Shown here: positions 41,738 to 53,837 of the stretch, one piece after another
How the letters are laid out: the number at the start of each line of letters is the position of its first letter
Numbering within the stretch: the first letter of the stretch is position 1
Assembly (NCBI GenBank): GCA_010015675.1
Contig: ML977012.1
Span: 129,042 to 193,041, forward strand
From: Byssothecium circinans
Taxonomy: Eukaryota > Ascomycota > Dothideomycetes > Pleosporales > Massarinaceae
Length of the DNA: 64,000 nucleotides
Direction: 5' to 3'
Notes under the pieces: model-generated
What the model was told of the DNA's origin: nothing
The model's database searches: none
Seen by the model: the letters and a program-made list of their open reading frames with translations, nothing else
Made by a program: the position numbers and the translations under genes

Positions 41738-42336
41738 ATGCAGTTCAAGCACTCCCTCCTCTTCCTCAGCGCCATCACTGGCATCTACGCCGCGGTCTCC
41801 GTCCCCAAAGGCACCGATCTCGCTATCGTCGATGTCCCCAAATGGGGTGAGCTCCGCGTCTACCATCAAGACAGCTCCTCAACGGGCATCAAGGAGATCA
41901 CGACCAAACTCCCCACGACCGGAGTCTTGAACGATGGCTTCATCTTTGCTGGGCCCACGAGGGCGAATACGCCGCTGGGTGCTATTTCCTGGGACTCTGG
42001 CAAGGCCGATCCTGAGGTAATGAATCATGTCCCCCTTCACTTCTTCCCCTATCCCTGGGCGCAAAGTGTATAAACGTGGTGCTAACGAATGCGGATGTAC
42101 AGATACGCGTCTACTTCATCACTCCCTCCAATACTCTCGGCGAAGTTGCCTACATTGCCGGTACTGGCTGGAACGGCGGCGGCAACATCGGGTTCCCGGT
42201 TCAAGCTGGCTCTGCCGCCCTTTACGCGAAGAAGGTGGATAGTTTCTTGCTGGTTGGATATGTCAATGATGCTGGGAACTTTGCCGAGGCTTACTATGAC
42301 TTGAACAACCCCGGCTGGAAGACCTACAACCTTTGA
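41738..42336 (+). CDS. Secreted fucose-lectin-like protein (beta-propeller type)
   Basis: Exons 41738-42016 and 42103-42336; the 86-base intron (GTAATG...GTACAG, CTAAC branch near 42092) is in phase 0, giving 170 aa. The signal peptide is FKHSLLFLSAITGIYA. The mature part shows blade-like repeats (LRVYHQDSSSTGIKEIT, AISWDSGKADPEIRVYF, GEVAYIAGTGWNGGGNIG, SFLLVGYVN), as in fungal fucose-specific lectins. It is shorter than the usual six-bladed lectins of about 300 aa, so it may need to oligomerise or may be a partial propeller. A cell-wall or host-glycan-binding role is inference. Confidence 0.75.
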
Positions 42337-45166
42337 GGTTGAGAAGAAGGTGGATGAGAAGATGGGGAGGTGGGCGGTAGTTGCTTGGATATGAAAGGGG
42401 GGAATGGTGAAGGGAAGTGGAGGTCTGGGTCGGTGATTGTTAGTGCACTGTCATTTCCGTTGTTTTCTTTTCTGGTGTGAAGTCGGAAGTTGTGGTGGTA
42501 TTGGGAAGGGGTGACAACCATAGGAGCGAATTGACTATAGTCATTTCTTCCAACGATAGCTCTTCTCATCATGTCTTGCTCAAACATGGGCACTATCCAT
42601 ATTTCTGCGTAGTGAAGCCTCGCCCGTCCAATAAGATGCCACTCGTGCGACCTTCGCATCTTCTTTCTTTACACTACACATGTGCAGTACCATCTCTGGA
42701 TAGTGCTGTATTTCTCGACTCTCGAGTATGCCAGACAGTCCGCTTAATCTACTCGCCTGTCAGCAGCTTCCTGGGTCTTTCCTCATTAATACCGCTGGCT
42801 CATCGCCCCTGCACAGCCTCCCGCATTCCGACCGAAGTGATGCATCGCATCTCAAACACCTGTCAAAGATCTGTCAAGTGTCGCCCCACGACATTTCCCA
42901 CGGTACGCGGATACATCTCTACCCGATGGCGCGGCACCAGGTCAGGACCCAAACCCTAAAAATCACGATCTACAAATCGGACAATCATCGGTGCGGAACT
43001 ACCGGAAAGCTTAGTCATTACCCATCGCACCGGATTCGGGACCCGAGCGGCGAGAGATGGCACATAGAAAGCGCGAAAGGGCATTGTTGTGTATGACATG
43101 CTGTTTCATGTATAAGCATCTGCATGAAGATAAGCAACAGAGTTGTGGAGATCGATCCGATTGTTATCGGGACGCTGGTGTCGGCGCCCGAGGGTGTGAT
43201 ATCGGGCCGGGAGCCGGGAGTTTGCGGGAAGCGAGCGGAGCTCGTCGACGGTGGAGTTGGGGGTCATTGGGTTTCCGGGATGCGGTCGAGGACTCGATGC
43301 TGAGAGGTGGATATTATGGGAACACCGTCCTCTTGAGCGGTGCGCATCATATCTTCCAGGGAAGGTATTGAATATGCACACATCTATCGCGATAGAATGT
43401 TCTCTTTCCTTCTGCAGTGTCAATAATAATACGTCGTGTGTCTACATTCACTTCCTCTTTCTCGGTCTGTGTGATATACTGTACATCTATGACCTATTAT
43501 TAACTAACTTGAACCATACAGAAATAACCCCCCCCACATCATCCCTGCGCTAAACCGGACTTCAAAGAAACTTGCAAGGAAGCGGGGGCGGTGCATCATC
43601 ATCGCCAAGGCCAAATCACCACAACATTCGCGCGGATCCGCGCCAGTCCACGCCATGAGTAAAATGAGGCTCTTAGTGGTGGCTATCATGATCTGGTAAT
43701 GTCCGCAATTTCGCGTCATTTAGAGCAGTTGCTTGACGGTTCAGTGGTGGTGAGGAGCGTGATTCTGGGCGGCTGTGGAGATGGGCTAACCTGAGCAGGG
43801 AGGGCGTCTAAGCGACTGGAGAGGACTGGATCATCGTATTGGAGTGCTGCACGGAAGCGGTTTTCTCGTATTTCGCCGCTCAGTGCGACTTCGTTTTGCC
43901 TCTTCTGCACACCGTCGACGCCACGTCCACGTCTCCCATACCTCACCCCACTCCCTCCACCTTTCCACTCCGCAACCCCTGAACAGAGAGAAGAAGTCAA
44001 ATAGGTGAACAGCTGATTCCTGAAGCCGTATTGTTATTCCATTATGCCTCTCATCCCCGCACCTCATCTCTCTCATTACTGCAACAAGGACGACTACACA
44101 AGGCTGAGCTGCAAGTCTGCAACTAGTGTAACCGACAGCTCGTCCCACCCTCCAAAATAAGACTAGCGCATCTACCGCATGGCTCTATCGTGATACGTCA
44201 ACACACCACGACCAGTCGGCCACACCTCAGCATCCGTTTGGCTCCATTGGCCGTGCTGCAGCCATCGTCAAACACGGCATAAACAAGGCGATCCATGCAT
44301 GTGTCCCCCGCCATGATCCATATGGGGCCGCCAACTTTTTTTGCGCGGAGGAAAGCAGGAATCGTCGCAGTGTACTGTAGTGCTGGTACGACAGTGGAGG
44401 TACAGTATAAGCGCCGACCGCATGATTTCAAGAAGGCTCCCCCAACACACCCTGTACAAAGCTAAGGAGCGGTAAGAGCTAGATTCGGGGTCCGTCTAAT
44501 AGGCGGGAGAAAAAGCTTCTTTAACCCCCTTCTTTTAATAAGTCGGCCTTAAACTTTGATTCATAAAAATCCCCCGAATCCCGTAGTCCGGAGCGCCGTC
44601 TGGCGCGCACAAACTTTCGCGCTGAAGATACGTACATAAGCACTTGGCCTTGGGACTTTGTCCGATCGCCCCAGTCCCAGTCGGGGAATGTTCGTCTCGT
44701 TGAAGCCTTAATTTCTCTAGGTTAAGGGACATTGACGCCACTGCAATCCCCACCACACACACACACCATAAGCTCACCTCAGCTCAGCTCATCAGCCCAG
44801 CCCCGGCTCAGCCCAGCGGCCAGTTCCCAGGTCTAGGGCTTTATCTTTCTGTACCTACTTATTTTCTTTGTTGCCTTGCGAAGCCTTTCCACTCCTCTCC
44901 TCCCCCACCACCTGCCTTGTTGTCGTTGCTTGCTTGCGTGTCTGCTGTTCTTGCGTGCGTGCGTGTACTGAGCGGATCGAGCGAGCATTTCGTCACCATT
45001 TCGGAGTTGCGTTTGTCGTCGGGCTTCACCTTTTTAAGCGCTGTGCTGTGCTTCACAGCCCAGCGGCACCCAACGGGCTTGGTTGGGAAAGGCCTTGTTG
45101 TACTATAACCACCAACTCCTCCCCTCCTGCGTTCGGAGTATTTTCGACTTCGACAAGGAAGCAAAA
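42337..45166. other. Long intergenic region upstream of the GT69 gene
   Basis: No supported gene in 2.8 kb. Many overlapping frames under 125 codons occur. Near the right end are a (CA)n tract (about 44753-44766), a repeated cagctcagctc stretch (about 44778-44815) and pyrimidine-rich sequence (44840-44960), fitting a long promoter/leader. Confidence 0.4.
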
Positions 45167-46756
45167 ATGCTTTCCTACCTCTCTTCAAAGCGACAATCGC
45201 GGTCGTTTTTCCAGGCCTTTGTCATCCTCACCGTGATCATCGGCTTCTATCTCTTCGCTAGAGATAGTTACTGGTACGGCGCGATTACCAGCGACGATGA
45301 AGCAGCGACAAAGGGTGCGAAGCCCATGACGGGAATACTGCCTGAAGGGATCCATGCGACGGGGACAAATACGGACCATTCCACCACCACCCCCACGACA
45401 AAAGCGCCAGAGACACAAGGAGAACACGAGAAGAATACCACAAACGCAGAGAGTACGGGGCACGCAGCACCGATAGCGACGTCGACGAGACCAGTGAAGG
45501 TGTCGACACCGACACCATCGGCCAGACCCGAAGTAAAGCACCCGAAGCCCGAGCTCCCGCTTCAAGAACCGAACTCGACGCTCCTCGAAGACGTACCGCG
45601 ATACATCAAAGCGATCCTCGACCCCTTCGACACTGAATTCGACCGCTTGTCATGCCCGACCAGTCTCTCCTTCTACGACCGATACTCGTACCTGCGCTCC
45701 ACACCGGCAAGCCCCGGAACCGTAAAAAAACCCAAGTACTACTTCGCCCTCGATCTGTACAAGATCGCCGGCCTGCTCCCTCGCTTGATGAACTCGATTA
45801 TCGAATCGATCAAGTTCCTGGGTCCCGAGGACTGCGTGCTGAGTATCGTCGAGGGACGCAGCGACGACGGCACCTACGAGATCCTGCTGGAACTGGCGAA
45901 AGAGTTGGAGAAACTGGGAATCAAGTACATACTCCAGACATCGGATCTGGACCCCAAGGGCGGAGAGAGGGATCGCATCGATGCGCTCGCCGAGCTGCGG
46001 AATCTGGCGCTGAACGACTTGATCAAGCACCCGGAGCACTACGCGCCCGACACGACCGTGGTTTTTTCCAATGACGTTTCCATGTGCGTGGAAGATATCT
46101 TGGAGCTCGTGCATCAGAAGGCGCTGCAGAATGCGGATATGATGTGCGGCATGGACTGGAACCTATGGGAGCCGTTGGCGTTTTACGATAGCTGGGTCGG
46201 TCGCGGTATCAACGGTGATCTTTTCATCAAGATCATCCAGGAAGGCGACCAGATGGTCGACAACGACGCTGGTATCTTCTGGAACCATCCTGTTTCCCGC
46301 CAGCGCCACGATGCGTGGAAGCCGCTGCAAGTCTTCGCCTGCTGGAACGGCATCACCGTTTTCACGGCGAAACCCATCATGGAACATAAGATCAAGTTCC
46401 GCTACGTGCCTAACGATGATAAGAACGAGTGTTACCAATCGGAGCCCAATCTCTTCGCGAAGGATATGTGGTTCCATGGTTACGGAAAGATTGCGGTAGT
46501 GCCGACGGTGAACCTGGCGTATTCGGATGGCGAGGCGAAGAGGCTGAGGGAGCAGAAGGGTTGGTTGCAGCAACATCTTGTTCCGGATGAAGAGGCTTTG
46601 ATTGACTGGACGACGACGCCGCCTGCAAAGGTGGTTTGCGTGCCGTGGTTGAGGGGCGAACAGACGTGGCATCCTTGGAACCAGGGTTTGCCGGGAGCTC
46701 CCATTGAAGCAGAGGAGAAAAAAGAGGACGAAAAAGAGAAGGAGGAGGAAGTGTGA
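45167..46756 (+). CDS. GT69-family alpha-mannosyltransferase (CAP59/CMT1-like)
   Basis: An intronless 529-aa frame from the ATG at 45167 (gcaaaaATG). Upstream in-frame codons lack an ATG and are not used. It is a type II membrane protein: a basic N-terminus, one helix (FQAFVILTVIIGFYLFA, residues about 15-32), then a Thr/Pro/Lys-rich stem to about residue 145. A lumenal catalytic domain follows (YFALDLYKIAGLLPRLMNS, LSIVEGRSDDGTYEIL, VVFSNDVSMCVEDILEL, MCGMDWNL). This matches the cryptococcal CAP59/CMT1 family, in which alpha-1,3-mannosyltransferase activity builds cell-surface glycans in the Golgi. The C-terminus is a charged Glu/Lys tail. Acceptor unknown in this organism. Confidence 0.88.
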   Translation: MLSYLSSKRQSRSFFQAFVILTVIIGFYLFARDSYWYGAITSDDEAATKGAKPMTGILPEGIHATGTNTDHSTTTPTTKAPETQGEHEKNTTNAESTGHAAPIATSTRPVKVSTPTPSARPEVKHPKPELPLQEPNSTLLEDVPRYIKAILDPFDTEFDRLSCPTSLSFYDRYSYLRSTPASPGTVKKPKYYFALDLYKIAGLLPRLMNSIIESIKFLGPEDCVLSIVEGRSDDGTYEILLELAKELEKLGIKYILQTSDLDPKGGERDRIDALAELRNLALNDLIKHPEHYAPDTTVVFSNDVSMCVEDILELVHQKALQNADMMCGMDWNLWEPLAFYDSWVGRGINGDLFIKIIQEGDQMVDNDAGIFWNHPVSRQRHDAWKPLQVFACWNGITVFTAKPIMEHKIKFRYVPNDDKNECYQSEPNLFAKDMWFHGYGKIAVVPTVNLAYSDGEAKRLREQKGWLQQHLVPDEEALIDWTTTPPAKVVCVPWLRGEQTWHPWNQGLPGAPIEAEEKKEDEKEKEEEV

Positions 46757-47225
46757 GCGACGAATCTATGAACGGTATGCTTTGCCGCTCTATATATTGC
46801 TTGGCGTAATGGACTAACGTGTATAGGCTATAGAAGCCAAACGAATCTACACTCCAGAAGTCACCAGCTAGCCAACCAAGAAGAGCCGAGCGGTGGAAGG
46901 AATGACTGGAAATCCGAAATGCAGCTTGCGCAATGACGTTGAGATTAGCGCTGAGGATGATCCACATGTTCGAGACGAAGTATCCACCAAGGTTGCGCTC
47001 TGACCATTTACGCGTAGTGTAGCTACAGCGGCATCTCCAGGTCGAGCAGGCAACGAATCTGTAGAACGATAAGGCGTAGAACGACGGAAGAATGAACGGT
47101 GGAATTGGTGTGTACGAACATGATGGTAATTGCGTTAGTCGGTAGTGCTCAAATAAGAGAGAGATCTGAGCGTGTAAGCAATATGGGGTATTATTGAAGT
47201 AGGAACAAATAAATAACGCTCTGCA
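46757..47225. other. Convergent intergenic region
   Basis: It holds the 3' ends of the GT69 gene and of SWC5. No coding frame is supported. Confidence 0.4.
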
Positions 47226-48278
47226 TCATGTAGCAGCAGTCGTCTTCATCCGCTTTCTCTCCTCTTCCTGCTTGGCTTCCACACCAGCAAGGAAGTTCAT
47301 CCTGCCCAAGTAGGCCTCCTTTGTCTTGCCATGAGTGTCCAGTTCCTCTGCGATGCCTTCCTTGTCCACAAAGCCAGTCCAATCCATGCGTGACTTGTCC
47401 ACAACATTGAGTTTCTGCGCCTTCTCCGGCCTCACAGCCTTTGGAACGTCGGACATGGGTGTATTCTCCTGGGCTGTCGCTGCCGCTGCACCTGGCTTGC
47501 GAGGCCAGGTGAGCTGATGCTCTGGAGGCAGAGCGCGCACGAATCCCGTGGGGTTGGGGTCGAACCGCGAAGGACGACGGAGTGGGCGGCGGATTTTGGG
47601 GCCGTCTTCTTTGACTTCGTGCTCAACTGCCTTCTCCGTGGTTCCATCTACAGCTCGCCAACCATCTGACTGGTATTTTGCAAGTAGTGAGCGTGGTACC
47701 TCCTTCTCTTCGGTCGTCTCCTGCCCAGCAAACGTATAAGTCTTTTTCACGGTAATTTGCTCCTCCTCTTCGACCACGCCCGCCGTGCCACTCTTCGCCG
47801 CATCTTGGACCGCATGGGCCTGCTGGGCTTCGGTATGCGGGAGTTGCTTCAAGGGTGCAGCGAGCATCTCAGCCCACAGCGCGTCCACATCGATCGTCGC
47901 GCCTTCTGTCCGAGCAAGGGGCTTTCGCTCCTTCAGCTCGTCTCGCCGCTGTGCCCTCGTCTTGATGAGTCCACCCTCGCCGCCGTCATCGGACAGCAGC
48001 AGGTCCTCCTCATCATCATTGTGTTTGCTTTTCTGCTTCTTTGCTTTCCGTTTTCGCGCCGCTTGGATTGTGACTTCATCTCCGGAATCGAGGTCATCGT
48101 CTACAGGTGCCTTGCGCTTCCTCTTGCCTTTGACAGGCTGCGCTGGGGCATCCTCTGACGACGAGGAGCTGGCAGAGTCGTAAACCGGGGCATTTGTAGG
48201 GTTGAAATCGTCATCTGAGGAGTCTTGGGCATCGTCGCCTATGTCTAAAGGGTCATCGATGGGATCAATGGGTGCCAT
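47226..48278 (-). CDS. SWC5: SWR1-complex subunit Swc5 (BCNT domain)
   Basis: 350 aa from the ATG at 48278 (MAPIDPIDDPLD); the frame extends 22 codons upstream with another ATG, but the chosen start begins the acidic region typical of the family. Residues 1-100 alternate acidic and Ser-rich stretches (QDSSDDDFNP, DDEEDLLLSDD) with basic patches (KRKRKAP, KRKAKKQKSK). The C-terminal BCNT/CFDP1 domain is clear (residues about 270-340: VDKSRMDWTGFVDKEG, EELDTHGKTKEAYLGRM). Swc5 helps the SWR1 remodeller replace H2A with H2A.Z in nucleosomes; it acts in the nucleus. The start is 233 bases from the divergent membrane-protein gene. Confidence 0.92.
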   Translation of the reverse strand: MAPIDPIDDPLDIGDDAQDSSDDDFNPTNAPVYDSASSSSSEDAPAQPVKGKRKRKAPVDDDLDSGDEVTIQAARKRKAKKQKSKHNDDEEDLLLSDDGGEGGLIKTRAQRRDELKERKPLARTEGATIDVDALWAEMLAAPLKQLPHTEAQQAHAVQDAAKSGTAGVVEEEEQITVKKTYTFAGQETTEEKEVPRSLLAKYQSDGWRAVDGTTEKAVEHEVKEDGPKIRRPLRRPSRFDPNPTGFVRALPPEHQLTWPRKPGAAAATAQENTPMSDVPKAVRPEKAQKLNVVDKSRMDWTGFVDKEGIAEELDTHGKTKEAYLGRMNFLAGVEAKQEEERKRMKTTAAT

Positions 48279-48511
48279 AGTGTTTGCGCCTGGGTGTTGA
48301 GGAAGAGTGGGACAGCCGGCAGAAATGAGAATTGGTAGCATCAATAAACGCCAAGAGGATCAGCCGCTAGCATTAGGCCCGAGCTCAAGCTGGATGCGAC
48401 GAGTGACGTGACCTCCATGCCTCCCCGCGCCGAATCAAAACAAGACGGAAGCCCTTGCCCCCAGATGTCAACGCCCGCGCTGGACAACTGCAACAACAAC
48501 TCTCCTCTACT
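48279..48511. promoter_or_regulatory. Short divergent promoter between SWC5 and membrane-protein gene
   Basis: Only 233 bases separate two divergent start codons, so the two genes must share promoter sequence. No specific binding site is asserted. Confidence 0.5.
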
Positions 48512-50191
48512 ATGGCGCCGCTCGAGCCAAACGCGACCGCGCGTTCTAATGTCCTTCCCGTGTCCTTGTTTGCTGGCCAGGTCCTGCTCGTAGTGGGCCT
48601 CACAGCCAAAGTGCTCGTCACTGCCCGTCGCGCCGCAAAGTCGCTTTCGCCAACGACCACGACACGCACGCAAGCACTTTTCCGTCGTCGTCATGCAATA
48701 TTGTTTTCCCTCTTAGCGCTCCTCTCGCTTGCATCGGTCACGACCTTCGCCGTCACCTGGCGCGCGTTGTCCTATCTGAATTGGGCAGACTTGCGCAAGT
48801 ACGAAACCCCAAACAGTTTATGGACTGGCTGGTACGGGACGGGGGAGGAAGGCGTCGGTGTCTGGAGGATGGGCGACTGGCTGAGCGACAGGAATCTGGT
48901 CACCGACTCGGATGCGGTGGCCGTGGCTCAACCTGAAGCATTCCTGTACACGACTGAGCATTTTGTTGGACTGCTGGCTAGTTCTATCTTCATGGGCGTG
49001 GAAGGTCATCGTCGCAACCTTCCCGGCCCGACCATTGGTTCCTTTGTCGTGTTAGGCGCGATTGGCAGCCTGGGATACGCTCTGAGTCTCTTCTTTGTCA
49101 CCATACTTTACACGCCGCTTTCGATTCACCGCGCCGACTCCAGGCGCCACGACGCGCTCTTCACACCGAAACCCGCTGTGTTCTATGTCCCGGCCACCCT
49201 TTCGATTTTAGGTATCAACGCATTACCGCGACTGCTGAAGAACAATGAGGACGTCGACTTTTTGCGTTTTGGCTACATTGCTGTGCCATTGTTTCTAGCT
49301 TTCGCATCGCAGGTATGCTCCTAGACCATTCAACGAGAGGTTAGTACTGACGACTGCTAGATCATACCCGCTAGTTGGGGCCAGCAGCACGCTTCCAGGG
49401 CTTCCGCTCATCGCTCGTTCACCACAGCATTTCATGTTTTATCTATAACCTCTTTTCTATTACACTGGAAGACGTTTGCATTCGCCTTCTTGGTCAACAC
49501 GCCTCCTGAGCATTCGACCGTCTACGACTTCTTTGTGAATCTTGGCAGCAGGAACCACTCCAGGCCCAACCGGCTACTGACTGGACTTAGCACAACAGCG
49601 CAGAATCTAAAGCTAGTCAGCAAGCATCCAGCGATTAGCGTGACAACCTCGGACATATTCTTCACGATAATCAGTCTGCTAGCTTGGACTTTTACACGAG
49701 ACTTGGACGTCGTCGCTCTCCTTGACAACAGCATCCTCTCCTTCTTAGCTCCCCACACACCACAGAAGCATGTCGCCTTCGGTGGAGAAACCAAGAGAGA
49801 AACCAAGAGGCCTAGTGATGAGAGTGCGGAATCTGACACTGCTGCACCCGCTATCACCCCTAGGAAGCGTGGACGTCCAAGGAAGAGCACCCTTACAAAT
49901 GGGACCTCGACAGCTGCCCCTTCAACAGCTGCCCCCTCAACAGGTACTCTGAGGAGAAGTTCACGTCGAAAAGCTAAAAGCGATTACGAATCGGATGCGG
50001 AAGACACATACGAACCGACAACGGCAGAGAAACAGGCTGTAGCGCAGACTGAGACTGATGGTACGCCATCTGAGGATCTGGTGCATGGCGGGGAGGCTAC
50101 CGCACTTGCGCTTGCGCTCGCTTTCCTTGGAGGAGTAGGCCAGCTGTCTGCGGGTGTGCTGGGAGCTGAGGTGACAGGCAGCAACGAGTAG
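48512..50191 (+). CDS. Polytopic membrane protein with AT-hook-like C-terminal tail, unknown function
   Basis: Exons 48512-49312 and 49361-50191; the 48-base intron (GTATGC...CTGCTAG) is in phase 0, giving 543 aa. There are several hydrophobic helices in the first 270 residues (LFAGQVLLVVGLTAKVL, FSLLALLSLASVTTFAV, SFVVLGAIGSLGYALSLFF, ATLSILGINALP). More follow in exon 2 (TAFHVLSITSFLLHW, IFFTIISLLAWTF). The tail from about residue 395 is polar. It contains TPRKRGRPRKS, an AT-hook-like RGRP core, and then RRSSRRKAKSDYESD. Another hydrophobic Ala/Leu/Gly stretch (ATALALALAFLGGVGQL) lies near the end. An integral membrane protein with a DNA-binding-like tail could sit at the inner nuclear membrane, but this is speculation. 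The motif may also be only a basic patch. Confidence 0.75.
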
Positions 50192-52480
50192 ACGCTGTCA
50201 GACCAGATGGGATGTGCAGCATCGATGATACATTAGGCGCTTCCCTGTAGGGATATGTGGGTGGGATCTACTTGAGGCGTTTTGCTTTTGATTTGCGATG
50301 GGGATATTTGATAGGGGTCTCCTCTTCTTGGAGTTCTAGCAAGATACCTTTGTGCTATACGATGTATGACGGGAAATGAATGCATTTATTTCGACACGAC
50401 GTCTAACATCTGGAACATGTGTGCAACGGTAACAGTGCCCCCAAAAACGGTACTTTAGTTGAGGTGAGGATCTCGTGTTGGACTAACAACGGTCAATTTA
50501 TCCACCCAAGGCATTGACCGTGGTAGCGGAAGCGAGAGCATCCCCCCTCACCGGTACACCGGAGTACGCGATGTGACACAAAGCCACCACAATCGAGATT
50601 ATAGGATGCCAGCATTATCGCTCAAAGGGGAAGTTCACGATGGTGATGCATGCTTCGGACGAGTTTTTCTCTTTCGCATGCACACCCGTCTCACCAGCAG
50701 TTTAAGATAATGCATCATCCCCTCCAAGTGAGCAAACCAAGACTTCCCGCCTCATTAGTAGACAGAACAGGAAGTTCACGATGGTTGTTGATACCATGGG
50801 CACCTTCCTTTCCGCTTTGAAAGCGGGCCGAGCAAGGTCGAGTCGAGGTCGGCGTAACCTGCCGTATCGGAGCCCAACGTTTCCCTGTGCGCTTTGTATC
50901 TCCATGTTCATGTGTCATGACTCTGAATTGGCGGTCAACCGTCAGATGAGACAGGGCGGCTGCGGCAGTGCAAACCTTGGGTCCCGATAGCTTTTATTAA
51001 CGGTCCGTGATAGTGGTCGTCCACCTATCGATGGCGAGCACAGCGTCCGTCTCACCCGGCTGGTTGATTCGGGTCGAGTCGCTGATAAGAGATGCATGAG
51101 GTGTGCAACGTCGCGGGAAGGGACACAAAGGTGTGGTGTGCTGTGGTGCGAGGTGGGTTGGCCACGAGGATCGAGAACGAGGATGATGGTATGATGATGG
51201 GTGAGGGATGAGGATGAGGGGTGAGATTCGAGTCAGGATGGCGCTGGGAATAGAGTGCGGCGCGTGCTGGTGTTTTCTTATTTGCACCCTTTGGTGACAT
51301 TCTGCAAAGAAGAAAAGAATAATGAAGCAGGCATAAAGGTTGGTTGTTTTGTGGAGTGAGGCGTGCCTGAAGATCTGTCTCTGTCTGTCAATCAATCACG
51401 AGGGCTAAGCGAGGGCTTTGTACTAGACTTGAGGAAACCTTCTGCGGACCTTCTAGACGTGCATCGGCGACTTCATCCGTCTTTCTTCTTTTGCGCCGCA
51501 TACAGCTTCAGCACCGGTGCGGTAGTCGGCCACATGATCCTTCCCTGTGCCTAGAAGCCGCCACGGCGAAAAGCACCGCCGTCTCTCCCTCTCATCTATT
51601 CTAGAGCAACAAGCAAGCTAGAGCCCGTTCCCACCGCAGCCCGTCGCCGTCATCCTGTGCCTGTGCCTGTGCCTGTCCTCCGGCCCTGTCACAAACGACG
51701 TGCGTTTGAACGCCTGGACCTGGACCTGGTGTACGCCCTGCTGTTTGGGCAAGGCCAAGGGGGTTCGATCGCGGAGGGGTGCGGCCCAAAGCATATCACT
51801 ATCGCCGACCGTGCACCAGCTCGACCATTGCTATTACTATCCTGCCACCCACGACACGCCATGGAGGTAAGTAACCCTCCTTTCTTTTCCCACCTGGCCC
51901 CCTCCTCTCCCGTCCCCTCTCCTCTCCTCGGTGACAAATCATCGCCTTCCTGCTGCGTCTGCCTCCGCGCCGTCGCCCCTGCCCCCTGTCTGTCCGCGCT
52001 TTCCTCCTCAGCCCTACACCACATGGCGTCCGCCCGCAGGCCCACCATGGCTTGCGCTTGACCTCCCTCGAGCCACTCCCCTGGGCCGAGCAGCCCTGCA
52101 AGTATCACGCTTGTAGAACCTCACCAAAGCCTGCTGCCTGTCAACTCTGCAGAGCCTGTCCAGTCTTTGGCTGTCCTTTCACCGCCAATTTCCATACAGA
52201 GGCTTTGTCAGACACGTCATCGAGCGAGAGAGAGAGAGTACCACGCTTCACTACCGTCGGTATGCTGGTGCTGCGCAGCCGCCTTTCTACCTGAATCGCA
52301 TCCCAACCACACGGGGGCTGCCGTCGTGCTCTTCTTTTCTCTGCGTGGTGCTCTGACGACGGCTTCCAATTTTCTTTTCTTTCTCGCTTTACTCACCTCA
52401 CTCACTCTCCTTCCCTTTTTTCTTCATTGTTCTTTTTTCCTGCGTTCAAGCGTTGATACCCTGTACTACCTCACCTCATC
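50192..52480. other. Long intergenic region and probable leader of GTR2
   Basis: No supported gene. Pyrimidine-rich sequence from about 51880 to 52480 leads into the GTR2 start. A simple (GA)n tract lies near 52224-52237 and a (ctgtgc)n repeat near 51655-51677. Confidence 0.4.
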
Positions 52481-53837
52481 ATGGACACGGACAGGCGTTT
52501 GTCGGATTCCCAGCGTTCACTTCACCCCAATGACTCGCCCTTTACGCGGGACGAGTCATCACAGGCCGGCCCCTCGCGCTTGAAGCCTGGAGCCCAGTTG
52601 ACCTTGATGCGGTATCTGCAGGATCTCCCAGAAGCCGAAGTCCCACATACGGATCCTGTTCCGCCTCGGTTCCACACAGGCCGGCTGCCTAACAGTAAAG
52701 CCGGCGATGGCAAACCCCGACTGCTCCTCATGGGCCAGAGACGGTGCGTCATCTTTGTTAGTGAAAGTATGCAAACTTATTCTTCACAGGAGTGGGAAGT
52801 CGTCAATATCTAGTGTAGTCTTTCACAAGCTACCACCTAGCGAGACGCTCTATCTCGAGACAACAACGCGGATCAAGAAGGAATCAATGCAGTATGTGAT
52901 GACGTAGCCCTCACGCGACCTTCATCTAACACAGCCAGCTCCTTCATGGACTTCCAGGTGTGGGATTTCCCCGGCCACCTCGACTACTTCGACCCAGCGT
53001 TCGATGTCGACAACATCTTCGAGGAGATTGGTGCCCTGATCTGGGTCATCGATGCGCAAGACGAATACCTCGAAGCCATCATGCGACTCAACACCACCAT
53101 CCTGAACTTACAGCATTCGTACCCCAACATTAACGTTGAAGTTTTTGTGCACAAAGTCGATGGTCTTTCGGAAGACTACAAAGGTGATACGTTCCGCGAT
53201 ATTATTCAGCGTGTCCAGGACGAGCTCTCCGACCACGGCTACGAGAACGCACCCGTTTCCTTTTATCAGACCAGTATTTACGACCACTCAATCTTCGAGG
53301 CCTTTTCGAAAGTGATCCAGAAGTTGATTCCACAGCTTCCGACGCTCGAAGCACTGCTTAACAGTCTGTGCCAGACATGCCACATCGAAAAGGCGTATCT
53401 CTTCGATATCATGAGTAAAATCTACATTGCCACGGATACCAGTCCGACCGACATTGGGAGCTATGAGATCTGCTCCGACTACATCGACGTTGTCATCGAT
53501 GTCAGTGAAATTTACGGCTGGGATCGACCGGCCGAGAATGGAGATGCGGAGACGCAAGAGACGGGTAACAACGACGCAGAGAGCTTGATCACAATGGAGA
53601 GAAAAGGCAACAACTATCTATACCTGCGAGAGATCAACAAGTAAGCACTTACATTTGCCAGCGTTGAATGGTCACTAACAGTGGATCAGATATCTCGCGC
53701 TCATCTGCCTCATGGGCGACGACAGCCCAGCCGATAAGAAAGCCGTCATCGACTACAACGTCGGTGTGTTCCAAGCCGCACTGAAACAGGTGTTTCCGCG
53801 AGCGGAGAGGGAGGTCGTTCCTGATGCCACATCATAA
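52481..53837 (+). CDS. GTR2: Rag GTPase Gtr2 (RagC/RagD orthologue)
   Basis: Four exons (52481-52743, 52790-52891, 52939-53640, 53690-53837) give 404 aa. The introns are GTGCGT...CACAG, GTATGT...GCCAG (the second of two nearby AGs, fixed by the frame) and GTAAGC...ATCAG. The first 75 residues are a polar extension. Then G1 reads [15 protein letters not shown] (split by intron 1). [13 protein letters not shown] is the G3 region, HKVDGLSED the G4 region, and [14 protein letters not shown] lies near the G5 region. The C-terminal Longin-like half has [17 protein letters not shown]. With Gtr1, Gtr2 forms a heterodimer on the vacuole that signals amino-acid sufficiency to TORC1. The model is well supported by family identity across every splice junction. 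Confidence 0.93.
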
